This document shows, piece by piece, positions 54,875 through 63,765 of a stretch of DNA of 64,000 nt (position 1 is the stretch's first letter; the number at the start of each line of letters is the position of its first letter). The DNA is taken from positions 3,658,001 to 3,722,000 of the forward strand of contig NZ_CP064653.1 of assembly GCF_015711015.1 (NCBI RefSeq). The letters run 5' to 3'. The stretch comes from Methylomonas sp. LL1. GTDB taxonomy: Bacteria > Pseudomonadota > Gammaproteobacteria > Methylococcales > Methylomonadaceae. A program made the position numbers and the translations under genes. A model generated the notes under the pieces. The model searched no databases and was not told the origin of the DNA. It saw nothing but the letters and a program-made list of their open reading frames with translations.

Positions 54875-55126
54875 TTATTCGGGTTTTAAGTGCTTTTCCA
54901 GCTGATCAACGCGCTTTTCCAGCTCTTCCAGTCGCGAGCGGGTTTTAGCCAGCACGGCTTTTTGTACTTCAAACTCTTCGCGGCTGACCAGATCCAGTTT
55001 GGATAAGGCGCTTTGCAATAAGGCGTGTACGTTTTTTTCCATGTCATCCTTGAAGTGGTGCAGTCCGGGTGGAATGGCATTGCTGATACGGTTGGCAATA
55101 TTATCGATGGATTTGGGATCGAACAT
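54875..55126 (-). CDS. ubiK: Ubiquinone biosynthesis accessory factor UbiK
   Basis: An 83-aa protein of the YqiC/BMFP family: DPKSIDNIANRISNAIPPG then a helical C-terminus ending in a coiled coil (ARSRLEELEKRVDQLEKHL-type segment, about 60-82). UbiK helps assemble the ubiquinone biosynthesis complex with UbiJ and can trimerise through the coiled coil. It ends 6 nt before comM, as in many gammaproteobacteria. Confidence 0.9.
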   Translation of the reverse strand: MFDPKSIDNIANRISNAIPPGLHHFKDDMEKNVHALLQSALSKLDLVSREEFEVQKAVLAKTRSRLEELEKRVDQLEKHLKPE

Positions 55127-55131
55127 GGCGG

Positions 55132-55716
55132 TTACTCTTGGTCTATGAATGGATTGGGTTTAGGAATGTGGTCGCGGCATATTTTATCAGTATCCTCGCG
55201 GTCCAAATGTTCGTCTGTCAATTTGCACTGATAGTGATGGGCTTCGACCCCAAAATGACTACAGGAGCGGCACAACCCGAAACTTTTGCTGCGATTGACC
55301 TTTTGCAATACGCCTAGGGTGGTTTGCAAGGCGTTGTCGATGCTATCAAATTCCTGGCGACTGACTTTGGCTTCGGCCTGCTTGAATATATCCAGCGGTT
55401 TGAGCTCGTCTATCAATCCCCTGCCGGCCTCGCTAAGGCTTAAATGAACGACACGGCCATCAAGGCTATCGGCGGTTTTTTCCAGAAAGCGTTTTCGCTC
55501 TAAAATCTGGATGGTCTGCGACACAGTGCCCTTGGTCAAGCCCAAATATTCAGCTACCGAAGCGTGAGTGTTGCTGTATTTGTTACATTTGCCAAGATAT
55601 TCCAATACTTGTCCATGTATCGGTTGTAAACCGATGGCAGCGTATTTTTTGCGTTCTTCCGAGCGAAGTAATGAACTGATGCGTTCGATTAATTTAAAAG
55701 TTTCCAATTCATGCAT
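55132..55716 (-). CDS. MarR-family regulator with C-terminal Cys cluster
   Basis: A 194-aa protein. Residues ~1-130 form a MarR winged helix: SVAEYLGLTKGTVSQTI recognition region, then the wing EKTADSLDGRVVHLSLS. The C-terminal ~50 residues add cysteines and histidines (LCRSCSHFGVEAHHYQC, then ICRDH), an unusual extension that may bind zinc or an iron-sulphur cluster and sense redox or metal. It ends 5 nt before ubiK on the same strand and is divergent from moxR. Confidence 0.85.
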   Translation of the reverse strand: MHELETFKLIERISSLLRSEERKKYAAIGLQPIHGQVLEYLGKCNKYSNTHASVAEYLGLTKGTVSQTIQILERKRFLEKTADSLDGRVVHLSLSEAGRGLIDELKPLDIFKQAEAKVSRQEFDSIDNALQTTLGVLQKVNRSKSFGLCRSCSHFGVEAHHYQCKLTDEHLDREDTDKICRDHIPKPNPFIDQE

Positions 55717-55838
55717 GCAGACGATTTTAGCACAAGCAGTGCCGCTTGCCGGTAAATGCTAAGGAATAGGAGATTTGCACTTTATTGGCAAGTCGGGCCA
55801 CAATTGAACCGATTCTATATTCGGCTGATTTTACCAAG

Positions 55839-56744
55839 ATGAACAACGCGCTCGATCAATTACTTGCATCCGCCGATAGCGTCATTCTCGGCAAACAGCG
55901 GCAAATCCGGTTAGCCGTTTGCTGTCTGCTGGCGAAAGGCCATTTGTTGATCGAAGACATACCCGGCGTCGGTAAAACCACGCTTTCGCATACGCTGGCA
56001 CGCTTATTCGGTCTGGCCTATCAGCGGATTCAGTTTACCAGCGATATTTTACCGGCCGATATTATAGGTTCGTCGGTGTTCGATGCCCGGCAAAACAGTT
56101 TTAGTTTTCATCCCGGGCCGCTATTCAAACAGATGATTCTGGCCGATGAAATCAATCGGGCCACGCCCAAGGCGCAAAGCGCCTTATTGGAAGCCATGGA
56201 AGAACGCCAGGTCACGGTGGAAGGTCAAACCTATGAGTTACCAAAGCCGTTTTTTGTGATTGCCACCCAAAACCCATCGCATCAGATCGGTACATTTCCA
56301 TTGCCGGAATCGCAGTTGGACCGGTTTCTGATGCGAATCGAATTGGGTTATCCCAGCCGACAGGCCGAGCGCGAGTTATTGTTGGGGCAGCCTAGGCATA
56401 CCGTCATTCAAACTCTGAAGGTGCAATTGTCGCCCCCGCAGTTGGCCGAATTACAGCAAGCGGTGAGCGATGTGTATGCGGCACCGGCATTATTGGATTA
56501 TTTACAAGCCATCATCGAATTTACCCGGCAATCCAATCATTACCCTTGCGGACTCTCGCCAAGGGCCGGTTTGTCATTATTGGCGGCGGCCAAGGCCTGG
56601 GCCTTCATGGATCAGCGGCAGTCGGTGCTGCCGGAAGACCTGCAAGCAGTGTTGGCCGCAGTTGCCGGCCACCGGTTGAGAGCTGGCGGTAACGATTCGG
56701 CGGCAATTGTCGCCCCTATTTTGAAGGAAGTACCTGTCCATTGA
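55839..56744 (+). CDS. MoxR-family AAA+ ATPase
   Basis: A 301-aa MoxR ATPase from ATG 55,839; a longer frame uses TTG 55,785. Walker A IPGVGKTTL (about residue 47) and Walker B LADEINRATPK (about 115) are present, along with sensor 1 ATQNP and the downstream LPESQLDRFL. MoxR proteins act as chaperones, usually for neighbouring DUF58/vWA proteins. Its stop overlaps the DUF58 gene by 4 nt (TTGA), which implies coupling. Confidence 0.92.
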   Translation: MNNALDQLLASADSVILGKQRQIRLAVCCLLAKGHLLIEDIPGVGKTTLSHTLARLFGLAYQRIQFTSDILPADIIGSSVFDARQNSFSFHPGPLFKQMILADEINRATPKAQSALLEAMEERQVTVEGQTYELPKPFFVIATQNPSHQIGTFPLPESQLDRFLMRIELGYPSRQAERELLLGQPRHTVIQTLKVQLSPPQLAELQQAVSDVYAAPALLDYLQAIIEFTRQSNHYPCGLSPRAGLSLLAAAKAWAFMDQRQSVLPEDLQAVLAAVAGHRLRAGGNDSAAIVAPILKEVPVH

Positions 56745-57688
56745 CCGAAGCGCTATTATCCTTGAAGCAGCGTTTTAATCCGAGCCGTTTTTTTCGCGGC
56801 GAAGATCCGGTTGCCGGGCCGATTACACTAAATCAACGGCGGATTTTCATTTTGCCGACCGGACAGGGGCTGTTGTTTGCCGCGTTGATCGTATTGGTAT
56901 TGTTGATTGCCTTTGTCTATAACAATAATCTGGCCTATCTATTAAGCTTTTTATTAGCAAGCATTTTCTTTGTCACCATTTTGCACAGTTACAAGTCTTT
57001 GGCCGGTCTGGTGATTCAGGCCGGATACAACCAGCCGGCATTTGCTGGTGCCGCGGCGGGGTTTAATTTTCATGTCCATGATCCCTCGGGGCAACTCCGG
57101 GTAGGGCTCGATATCCGATTGCGGGAAGGCCAAACTAGCCTTGCGCCTCGGCAAACACAAACGGTCACGTTATATGTGTCCGCCGAACGTCGTGGCTGGT
57201 TGTCATGCGATATTTTGACGATATCCAGCCGTTATCCGCTTGGCTTGTTTCGTGCCTGGTCGCCGCTTCGGTTCGATAGTAGGGTGCTAATTTATCCTAT
57301 GCCGGCTCGAGAAATGCGGCCTTTTCCGGAAACCGATGCCGAGTATGGGCAACAAGGCCAAAATAGACGCAATGGCGATGAATTCCTTGGACTCAAAACC
57401 TACCAAACCGGTGATTCGATTAGGCAAATTCATTGGAAAAGTTTTGCCAAGGGCCGTGGTTTGCATAGTAAACAATATGCCGGTGCCGGTAGTGTCGATT
57501 TATGGTTGGATTATGCCGCCGCGCCAGGAAGCAATGTCGAGGAACGTTTGAGCCAAATGTGCCGATGGGTCGTTGAGGCGGAGCGGCTCGGCCTGGCTTA
57601 TGGATTGATGTTGCCGGGGATAAGAATCGAGCCGAATGTCGGGGCGGATCATTATCACCAATGCCTGGAAATCTTGGCACAATTTTAG
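56741..57688 (+). CDS. DUF58-domain protein
   Basis: A 315-aa protein with two membrane helices near the N-terminus (GLLFAALIVLVLLIAFVYN and LLASIFFVTIL, about 45-95) and a DUF58 domain with the hallmark YQTGDSIRQIHWKSFAK (about 225). These proteins form a set with MoxR and a transglutaminase. The start is TTG inside the moxR stop. It is normal in length and sequence. Confidence 0.9.
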   Translation: MTEALLSLKQRFNPSRFFRGEDPVAGPITLNQRRIFILPTGQGLLFAALIVLVLLIAFVYNNNLAYLLSFLLASIFFVTILHSYKSLAGLVIQAGYNQPAFAGAAAGFNFHVHDPSGQLRVGLDIRLREGQTSLAPRQTQTVTLYVSAERRGWLSCDILTISSRYPLGLFRAWSPLRFDSRVLIYPMPAREMRPFPETDAEYGQQGQNRRNGDEFLGLKTYQTGDSIRQIHWKSFAKGRGLHSKQYAGAGSVDLWLDYAAAPGSNVEERLSQMCRWVVEAERLGLAYGLMLPGIRIEPNVGADHYHQCLEILAQF

Positions 57689-57701
57689 ATTTGATAAAAA
57701 T

Positions 57702-57719
57702 ACTGACAAAACTGTCAGT
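57702..57719 (+). terminator. Short hairpin after the DUF58 gene
   Basis: Perfect arms ACTGACA and TGTCAGT around a 4-nt loop, followed by four T, 13 bp after the DUF58 stop. It is a weak terminator or a regulatory palindrome. Confidence 0.4.
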
Positions 57720-57833
57720 TTTGAATGGGTAAAAAAATAACATTAAATATTAATGTTTTATAACGTTATCGATTAGCTGCGTTGCGGGTTTTTCGAGGGC
57801 TTCGAGACTGGCAATTACCACTAATAAGATTGG

Positions 57834-57872
57834 GGGATATAACTTAAACTGAGTTATATCCCTTATTTTTTG
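57834..57872 (+). terminator. Rho-independent terminator
   Basis: An 11-bp perfect stem (GGGATATAACT and AGTTATATCCC) with a 7-nt loop and a TTATTTTTT tract. It would end transcription from moxR-DUF58 before the peroxidase gene. Confidence 0.75.
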
Positions 57873-58182
57873 ATTACCCGATATTTTCATTCATCGCTAT
57901 ATCGATCGCTATCCTGCGTCCGTCAAGGCTTACAACATTTTGGCCCGTCTATTGCATTTGTAGAAGCACGGAGCTGGATTGCTCTCCCCCCGTTAAATAT
58001 TTGCGATTAATGCGTACCCGGACTGCCTTGGGCGGTTGGCGGCGGCCCTTGTTTGGCAAGGGAGAATACGATTAAACGTCAATGACTACAGGTTAAGGTA
58101 TGAACGAAGCGAACATGATTGGAACCACGAATATTGCCGGTCTTTATTATTTACAAACCCGCAGTTGATCCAGGAGAACTGA
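57873..58182 (+). promoter_or_regulatory. Upstream region of the di-haem peroxidase gene
   Basis: A 310-bp region without a gene. A GGCCCTTG...CAAGGGAG hairpin at about 58,044-58,065 might be regulatory. A CAGGAGAAC ribosome binding site precedes the ATG at 58,183. No known riboswitch was recognised. Confidence 0.4.
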
Positions 58183-60426
58183 ATGAAAAGGAAACAAAAT
58201 CTCAACGTTGCGATGAAAAAGATTTTTAAGCTATCCGCAACATTTGCCGCGGTTTCGGCGCTGGCAATTGCACTCTACTCGCAATCCGAGCAATCGTCCG
58301 CCGGGTATAGCGAAACCGCCGACATGGCAAGTAGTGTGGGCCATGGCGATGTGGATACGCTCAAGGCCGCGCTGGATGTATGGCGGGAAAATTATGAAGC
58401 CAAGGGCGGAAGTCCGGAGATATTGAAAGTATCGCTTGGTTATTCCAAAGTGCTGTCGGCCGATTTTACCCAGGCACGCGGGCAAATGGAGCTCAATCTA
58501 AAAAGCGGTAGCCTGGAGCTAAAAACCAAAGGACTCGACAACGGCAACTATAGCCTTTGGTTGGTAGACAATCGTAACGGTTCCGTGCTGCCCGAAGCCA
58601 GCGACAACATGATGCAACTCGGCGATTTCGTGGTCGCCAACGGTTCAGGTCAATTGACCACTCAATTGCAACGTCAACAACTCATGGGTTTTACCCTGGA
58701 CTCGGTGGTCGTCACCAAGCAGGGTGTTTCCCCGTCGCAAGGCCTAAGTATCGTTGGCTCCCCGGATTTGATGCATAAACTGTACTACGCCGACAAGCCT
58801 TGGTTGACCACGGCGATGGGCGACTTCAAAGGGCGCGCGGTTGAGTCAACAACCGGTTTCGAGTTTTTGTTGCCGAAAGCAGCAAACGCCGACACATTGT
58901 CCGACTTAACCCCGGTGCTGGGTGCGCAGATTGCTCAAGGTCGGCAAATTTTTCATAACGAAACCTTCGCCGGTAATGGTAGAACCTGCGGTACTTGCCA
59001 CCGGGCGGACAACAACTTCACGATCGATCCCAATTACATCATGAAGTTGCCGAACAACGATCCATTATTCATCGCGGAAACCAATCCGGCTTTGGCGGAT
59101 CTGGAAAACCCGACACTGTTGCGTAAGCACGGCTTGATTCTGACCAATGTAGACGGCCCTAGTGTCGATATTTTCCGTAGTGTGCCGCATACGCTGTCGA
59201 TGGCCACTACCGCAAAAAGCGAGAGATTCGAGAACCCGGAACCCAACTATCCGAAAGGCGAATTCGCGGCCGACGACGCCTTTGCCAATGCTACCGGGTG
59301 GAGTGGCGACGGTGCGCCGGGCGGTGGCTCGCTGAACGAATTCGCGTTGGGTGCGGTTGCGCAGCACATGCCGAAGACTATGAACCGGATTGCCAACGTC
59401 GATTTTCGCGTGCCGACCGTGCCAGAGCTCGATGCCATCGAAGCGTACACCTTGTCATTGGGTCGCAGTAAAGACTACCCAGTGTATAAAATCACCTTTA
59501 ACGATCCGTTAACTGAAGCTGGTAAGTTGCTTTTCGACACCAAGCAAAACCCCTGCTCGGATGGTTCGGCGCAAGGCGGCGCCATTCCACAGCAATGCCT
59601 AAACGGCTCGTCCGTAGTAACTGGCGCTTCCGCAAACTGTAACGGTTGTCACCAAAATGCCGGTGGACGCAGTTCTACTACCAATTCCAACCCCACGCGT
59701 AATACCGGGGTAGAGCAGATGAAAATACATCCCGCTCGCCTACTCAAGCCTGATATGGCTTATGACGGCGGATTGGGACAGACTCCAGCGACCTGCGGAC
59801 CGGATGGGGAACCTTGTTTTGGCGATGGCCGTTTCAGCACGGCACCGTTGATTGAAGCCGCCGATACCGCACCGTTTTTCCATAACAATGCGGTCAGTAC
59901 TTTGGAAGAGGCGATCGCCTCGTATAACAGCGATGCGTTCAATACCTCGCCAACCTCGTTGACCTCAAAAGGCGCTAATCGCCAAGTCAAGCTGGATTCT
60001 ACTCAGGTGGTGGCTGTTGCGTCCTTCCTGCGCGCGATCAATGCGGTGGAAAACATCCGCTTGTCGGATCGTTTGGACGGCCAGGCCAAATTGGTTTCCA
60101 ATAATGCCACGGCACGAGAATTGGTCAGATTGGCGGCCGAGGAAAATCTGGATGCGATTCAGGTGCTGAAAGAGGGCGTGCTGGGCAACAATTGGCAAGC
60201 AGTTCAGAAACTGGAAGAAGCGGCCTACCAACAAAAATTGGCGCAATTAGCACCTATCCAAGCCTTGCGTAATGCCTTGTTGAATAATGCGATGAGCAAG
60301 AAACAGCAAGCCCGTGCGTTGATCGCAAGTTGCAATAATGCCGCCGTTGCGCCGAGCACGGCAACTCAGCCGCCTGCAGCTATTTTCGAGGATCACGTCT
60401 ACTCCTGCGCCGAAATCGGCATGTAA
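58183..60426 (+). CDS. Di-haem cytochrome c peroxidase-like protein
   Basis: A 747-aa exported protein. A signal-anchor (LSATFAAVSALAIALY, about 14-30) is followed by an unassigned ~180-residue N-terminal domain. The di-haem peroxidase/MauG region has haem motifs CGTCH (about 269) and CNGCH (about 486), with DIFRSVPHTLSM and FFHNNAVSTLEEAIASY between and after them. It should act in the periplasm on peroxide or another oxidised substrate. It is longer than simple cytochrome c peroxidases (~330-350 aa) because of the N-terminal domain and a helical tail. It interrupts the usual moxR-DUF58-transglutaminase order. Confidence 0.82.
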   Translation: MKRKQNLNVAMKKIFKLSATFAAVSALAIALYSQSEQSSAGYSETADMASSVGHGDVDTLKAALDVWRENYEAKGGSPEILKVSLGYSKVLSADFTQARGQMELNLKSGSLELKTKGLDNGNYSLWLVDNRNGSVLPEASDNMMQLGDFVVANGSGQLTTQLQRQQLMGFTLDSVVVTKQGVSPSQGLSIVGSPDLMHKLYYADKPWLTTAMGDFKGRAVESTTGFEFLLPKAANADTLSDLTPVLGAQIAQGRQIFHNETFAGNGRTCGTCHRADNNFTIDPNYIMKLPNNDPLFIAETNPALADLENPTLLRKHGLILTNVDGPSVDIFRSVPHTLSMATTAKSERFENPEPNYPKGEFAADDAFANATGWSGDGAPGGGSLNEFALGAVAQHMPKTMNRIANVDFRVPTVPELDAIEAYTLSLGRSKDYPVYKITFNDPLTEAGKLLFDTKQNPCSDGSAQGGAIPQQCLNGSSVVTGASANCNGCHQNAGGRSSTTNSNPTRNTGVEQMKIHPARLLKPDMAYDGGLGQTPATCGPDGEPCFGDGRFSTAPLIEAADTAPFFHNNAVSTLEEAIASYNSDAFNTSPTSLTSKGANRQVKLDSTQVVAVASFLRAINAVENIRLSDRLDGQAKLVSNNATARELVRLAAEENLDAIQVLKEGVLGNNWQAVQKLEEAAYQQKLAQLAPIQALRNALLNNAMSKKQQARALIASCNNAAVAPSTATQPPAAIFEDHVYSCAEIGM

Positions 60427-60502
60427 ATCCCGTCTGTCTACCGCTGGCGCAGTCCGGTGGTAGACGTCCCAAGCTTAGCAAAACATACGAGGTTTTTAAT
60501 CA

Positions 60503-61108
60503 ATGGCTTTTCAATCACGAATCATCACCGCCGGGATAGTCTTGGCTGGTGCTCTTTTCGCTGCAACACCGACGCATGCCGCCCCGGTCAGTTTTTTTGT
60601 GGACTGGAGTGGTGCGGAATTTCTTAATAATGCCGAGGCCCACGGGATACTGACACTGGATGACAGCGTTTTTGCAAATTCGAGTGCCGCGCCATTTCTT
60701 TTTCCAGGTGCGGAAGTTATCGACTTCTCTTTGACCGTTAGTGGGGCCGATTCAGGCAACGGGCAATTTTCACTTTCCGATTTTACTGCTTTTACCTGGG
60801 ATACCGCGGGTGCTGAATTAGATCCGGATTTGGAGTTAATCGGTCAAGCTACAACGGGTGGTTATTGGGGAAGCGTTCATAACTGGAGTAGCGGTACCGG
60901 GGACTTCAATGTTTACGCCGCCGAAAGCAGCTTCGCGCCGACCGCTGATATGAGCTTTACCCTGCGCACCAACAACGATCTGATTAACGGCGACAAACTG
61001 AATCTCGTCTCTTTCCGTCCGGTTCCACTCCCTGGCGCTGTCTGGTTATTCGGTTCGGTCTTGATGGGCTTGATCGGTGTCGGTCAGAGGCGCCGCTCCG
61101 CGGTATGA
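60503..61108 (+). CDS. Exported protein with VPLPA-CTERM sorting signal
   Basis: A 201-aa protein. A signal peptide (IITAGIVLAGALFAATPTHA) is at 1-27, a Ser/Gly/Asp-rich body follows, and the tail is a PEP-CTERM-type sorting tag: VPLPGAVWLFGSVLMGLIG, then basic residues (QRRRS). Such proteins are handled by an exosortase and released or anchored at the surface. It follows the peroxidase by 77 bp and a terminator follows it, so the pair is probably one unit. The ligand is unknown. Confidence 0.85.
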   Translation: MAFQSRIITAGIVLAGALFAATPTHAAPVSFFVDWSGAEFLNNAEAHGILTLDDSVFANSSAAPFLFPGAEVIDFSLTVSGADSGNGQFSLSDFTAFTWDTAGAELDPDLELIGQATTGGYWGSVHNWSSGTGDFNVYAAESSFAPTADMSFTLRTNNDLINGDKLNLVSFRPVPLPGAVWLFGSVLMGLIGVGQRRRSAV

Positions 61109-61284
61109 AAAGCCATGCAAGTGTTCGGCGTAGGTGCGGATTTATCCGTACAGTGCGAATGAATTCGTAACTAGCGCTCATGAAGGCTCGGCATCGCCCC
61201 TCCGAATTTTTTACTTTCAGAGTAACGTTAGCAGAATGTTTCATAGGTGTTCACTAGCTTGAGCGTCTAGCATTTACTGTTGAA

Positions 61285-61319
61285 AAGCCCGGTTGCTGTC
61301 GCGGCAAGCGGGCTTTTTT
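61285..61319 (+). terminator. Rho-independent terminator
   Basis: A stem AAGCCCG/CGGGCTT extended by GTTGC/GCAA pairing, and a T6 tract. It lies 177 bp after the VPLPA-CTERM gene. Confidence 0.7.
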
Positions 61320-61437
61320 GCTAGGTAGCTAGGGCCGGCTTAATGCCATTGTCAGTTCGGGCAAAAGATTGTAGCCTTTAGGCATCAGAGATTTCGTTAT
61401 TGGATTCAGACATGCGTGATAGGGTGCTTACAGCTTA
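61320..61437. other. Gap before the transglutaminase gene
   Basis: No gene; it should hold the promoter of the downstream gene. Confidence 0.3.
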
Positions 61438-63387
61438 ATGCATGACACTAGTCTTAATCTGCGTAGCCTGGTTTTTTTACTCGTTTCGATTGGATTGATT
61501 AGCCTACCGCATGGCTGGCATATTCCCCTGCCCTTGTTCGGATTTTTCTCGGTGTTGTGGGTTTGGCGTTTCGCGGCTGTTTGGTATAGCCGTTGTTTGC
61601 CGAATCGATTGGTGCTGTTTGTGTTGACCTTGGCCGGCATCGCGCTGTTGGTTAGTCAGCATGGAGGATTGTTCGGCCGGGATGCCGGTACGGCGCTGTT
61701 TGTGGTGGCGTTAGGCTTAAAGCTTCTGGAAATTCACGGCAAGCGCGATGTCTATCTAATCGTATATCTGGCCTTCATCGTCGCGGCCTCGCAGTTTCTG
61801 TACGAACAAAGCATTTTGATGGCCGGTTATATCTTGCTGGTGTGTGCCGCACTGTTGGCAACCCTGATCACCCAAAATGCGAAACAGGTGCAAACGTTAG
61901 TGGCGGTAAAAACCGCCGCCATCATTATTTTGCAGGCCTTGCCGATGACCGTGGTGGTATTTGTATTATTTCCCAGGCTTGAGGCGCCACGCTGGATGTG
62001 GCTGCAAGACGATACCAAGGCCTTATCCGGATTGAGCAATACACTCGAACCCGGCTCCATCAGCGAATTGAGTCTATCCGACGAGTTGGTATTCAGGGTG
62101 CGGTTTGCCGGCGATGTCCCTCCTCCGCAATTACGCTATTGGCGTGGGCCAGTCTATTCTCGGACCGATGGTATACGTTGGTCCGCTACCGGCAACAACA
62201 ATCAATCCACCGTTAAACCTAGCTTTAGCGGCGAGGCCTATCAATACACTTTGCTGATGGAGCCGCGGAAGGAAAATTGGGTCTTTGGGTTGGATATGGC
62301 CGAAAGCTTTGATGCCAGTTTGAGCAGGAATGATTTATTGCAGTTGCAAACCAGCAAACGGCCATCGGAGCGTGCCGAATACAAGATTGTCTCCAGGCCT
62401 TTTTATAACACCGGTGCTATCAGCCCATCGGAAAAACAGGAAAATTTACAGCTGCCCGCAAACGCCTCCGCCAGGCAGTTGGAATTGGTTGCAAGCCTAC
62501 GTGGTTTCCATGCCGAGCCGGAGCAGTTCATCGGGAATCTGCTGAACCATTTTCGGCAGGAAAAGTTTTACTACACCCTGACTCCGCCGCTGATGCCGGA
62601 TAACCCGATCGATACGTTTTTATTCGAAACCCGTAGCGGATTTTGCAGCCACTATGCCACCGCGTTTGTGTACTTGTTGAGGATAGCCAAGATACCGGCA
62701 AGAGTCGTCGGCGGGTATCAAGGCGGTGAAATCAACAAGGTCGGCGGTTTTCTGGAAGTCAGGCAGGCCGATGCGCATGCCTGGGCCGAAGCCTGGCTGG
62801 AACACAAAGGTTGGGTCAGATTCGACCCTACGGCGGCGGTGGCGCCGGAACGCATAGAGCGTGGCGTCAATGTGGACCTGCAAATCGCCAGCGGCGCGGT
62901 CAGTTTCAGCCCGATGGTTGTCGAATCGGCGGCCTTGAATTGGTTAAAACGTAGCCGGCAGTTATGGCAGAGCATCGACTACAATTGGCAACGCTGGGTA
63001 ATCAATTATCATGGCGGAAGCCAGAAGCAGTTTTTGCAATTGCTGGGAATAGACGGGGTGGGCGAGTTGGTCAAATGGCTGGTCGGCGGTTTGCTGTTGA
63101 TTACCCTGCCGTTGGCCTGGTGGTTGTTAAGGCAAAAAGCCACGGCCACAGACAAAGCCGTACGCTATTACCGGCGCTTTTGCGCCAAGCTGGCCAAGGC
63201 CGGGATCGAAATAAGATTGGGCGAAGGGCCGAAAGATTTTGCCGAACGCGCCCAAAAGCAATGTCCTGAGTTGGCGGCAAGAATCGAGCAAATCACCGCC
63301 CTCTTCATCCGCTTGCGTTATCAAGCGGATGCGAAAGCCGGCGATTTGCAAGCCTTAAAGACGCTGGTCGGCGGCCTACGCATCTAG
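61438..63387 (+). CDS. TgpA-like membrane transglutaminase (DUF3488)
   Basis: A 649-aa protein. About six membrane helices lie in the first 190 residues (for example LVLFVLTLAGIALLV, ILLVCAALLATLI). A periplasmic transglutaminase-like domain follows with the Cys-His-Asp set in SGFCSHYATAFVYLLR (about 405), ADAHAWAEAWL (about 447) and VRFDPTA. The C-terminal helix LLLITLPLAWWLL leads to a cytosolic tail. TgpA is usually next to moxR and a DUF58 gene, but here 3.7 kb of other genes intervene. It is complete in length and motifs. Confidence 0.88.
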   Translation: MHDTSLNLRSLVFLLVSIGLISLPHGWHIPLPLFGFFSVLWVWRFAAVWYSRCLPNRLVLFVLTLAGIALLVSQHGGLFGRDAGTALFVVALGLKLLEIHGKRDVYLIVYLAFIVAASQFLYEQSILMAGYILLVCAALLATLITQNAKQVQTLVAVKTAAIIILQALPMTVVVFVLFPRLEAPRWMWLQDDTKALSGLSNTLEPGSISELSLSDELVFRVRFAGDVPPPQLRYWRGPVYSRTDGIRWSATGNNNQSTVKPSFSGEAYQYTLLMEPRKENWVFGLDMAESFDASLSRNDLLQLQTSKRPSERAEYKIVSRPFYNTGAISPSEKQENLQLPANASARQLELVASLRGFHAEPEQFIGNLLNHFRQEKFYYTLTPPLMPDNPIDTFLFETRSGFCSHYATAFVYLLRIAKIPARVVGGYQGGEINKVGGFLEVRQADAHAWAEAWLEHKGWVRFDPTAAVAPERIERGVNVDLQIASGAVSFSPMVVESAALNWLKRSRQLWQSIDYNWQRWVINYHGGSQKQFLQLLGIDGVGELVKWLVGGLLLITLPLAWWLLRQKATATDKAVRYYRRFCAKLAKAGIEIRLGEGPKDFAERAQKQCPELAARIEQITALFIRLRYQADAKAGDLQALKTLVGGLRI

Positions 63388-63399
63388 GCCGCCCGGTGT

Positions 63400-63663
63400 T
63401 TAATGCAGGTCTGGGACTTCGGCGCCGGGTTGCTGAGTCGTTTGTTGTTTATTGAGTTGAGCTTTTTCCTGCTGCAATTGCTTGTTGCCTTCGCCAAACA
63501 TCACGGCCGCGATCATGAACAACACGCCGGCAATCATTGCCACGGGTAGGCGGCCGGGTTTATCCATCCACAACAATATCCATTTGGGTTTGTACATGCC
63601 GACGGCCAGCACGATCAAGCAAAGAACAAAGACGTTGAAGGCGTAATAAATCAAAGTATTCAT
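63400..63663 (-). CDS. Small two-helix membrane protein
   Basis: An 87-aa protein with two membrane helices (FNVFVLCLIVLAVGMY and VAMIAGVLFMIAAVMF) and a hydrophilic Gln-rich tail (KQLQQEKAQLNKQQTTQQPG). It converges with the transglutaminase gene, 12 bp away. The family and function are unknown; the start at 63,663 is plausible but not firmly supported. Confidence 0.6.
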   Translation of the reverse strand: MNTLIYYAFNVFVLCLIVLAVGMYKPKWILLWMDKPGRLPVAMIAGVLFMIAAVMFGEGNKQLQQEKAQLNKQQTTQQPGAEVPDLH

Positions 63664-63765
63664 GAATCCGGTCCTATAACCTGCAAGTTTGAGAGGGATG
63701 CATTATTATTAGTCGGGTGACAGTTTGCAATAAACAAAAATTAACAATCACTTTTAGGGGGCGCT

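Noticed and set aside
57702..57719. Strong terminator after the DUF58 gene
   Set aside because: The stem is only 7 bp and has four T; I keep it only as a weak hairpin, and call the 57,834 hairpin as the real terminator.
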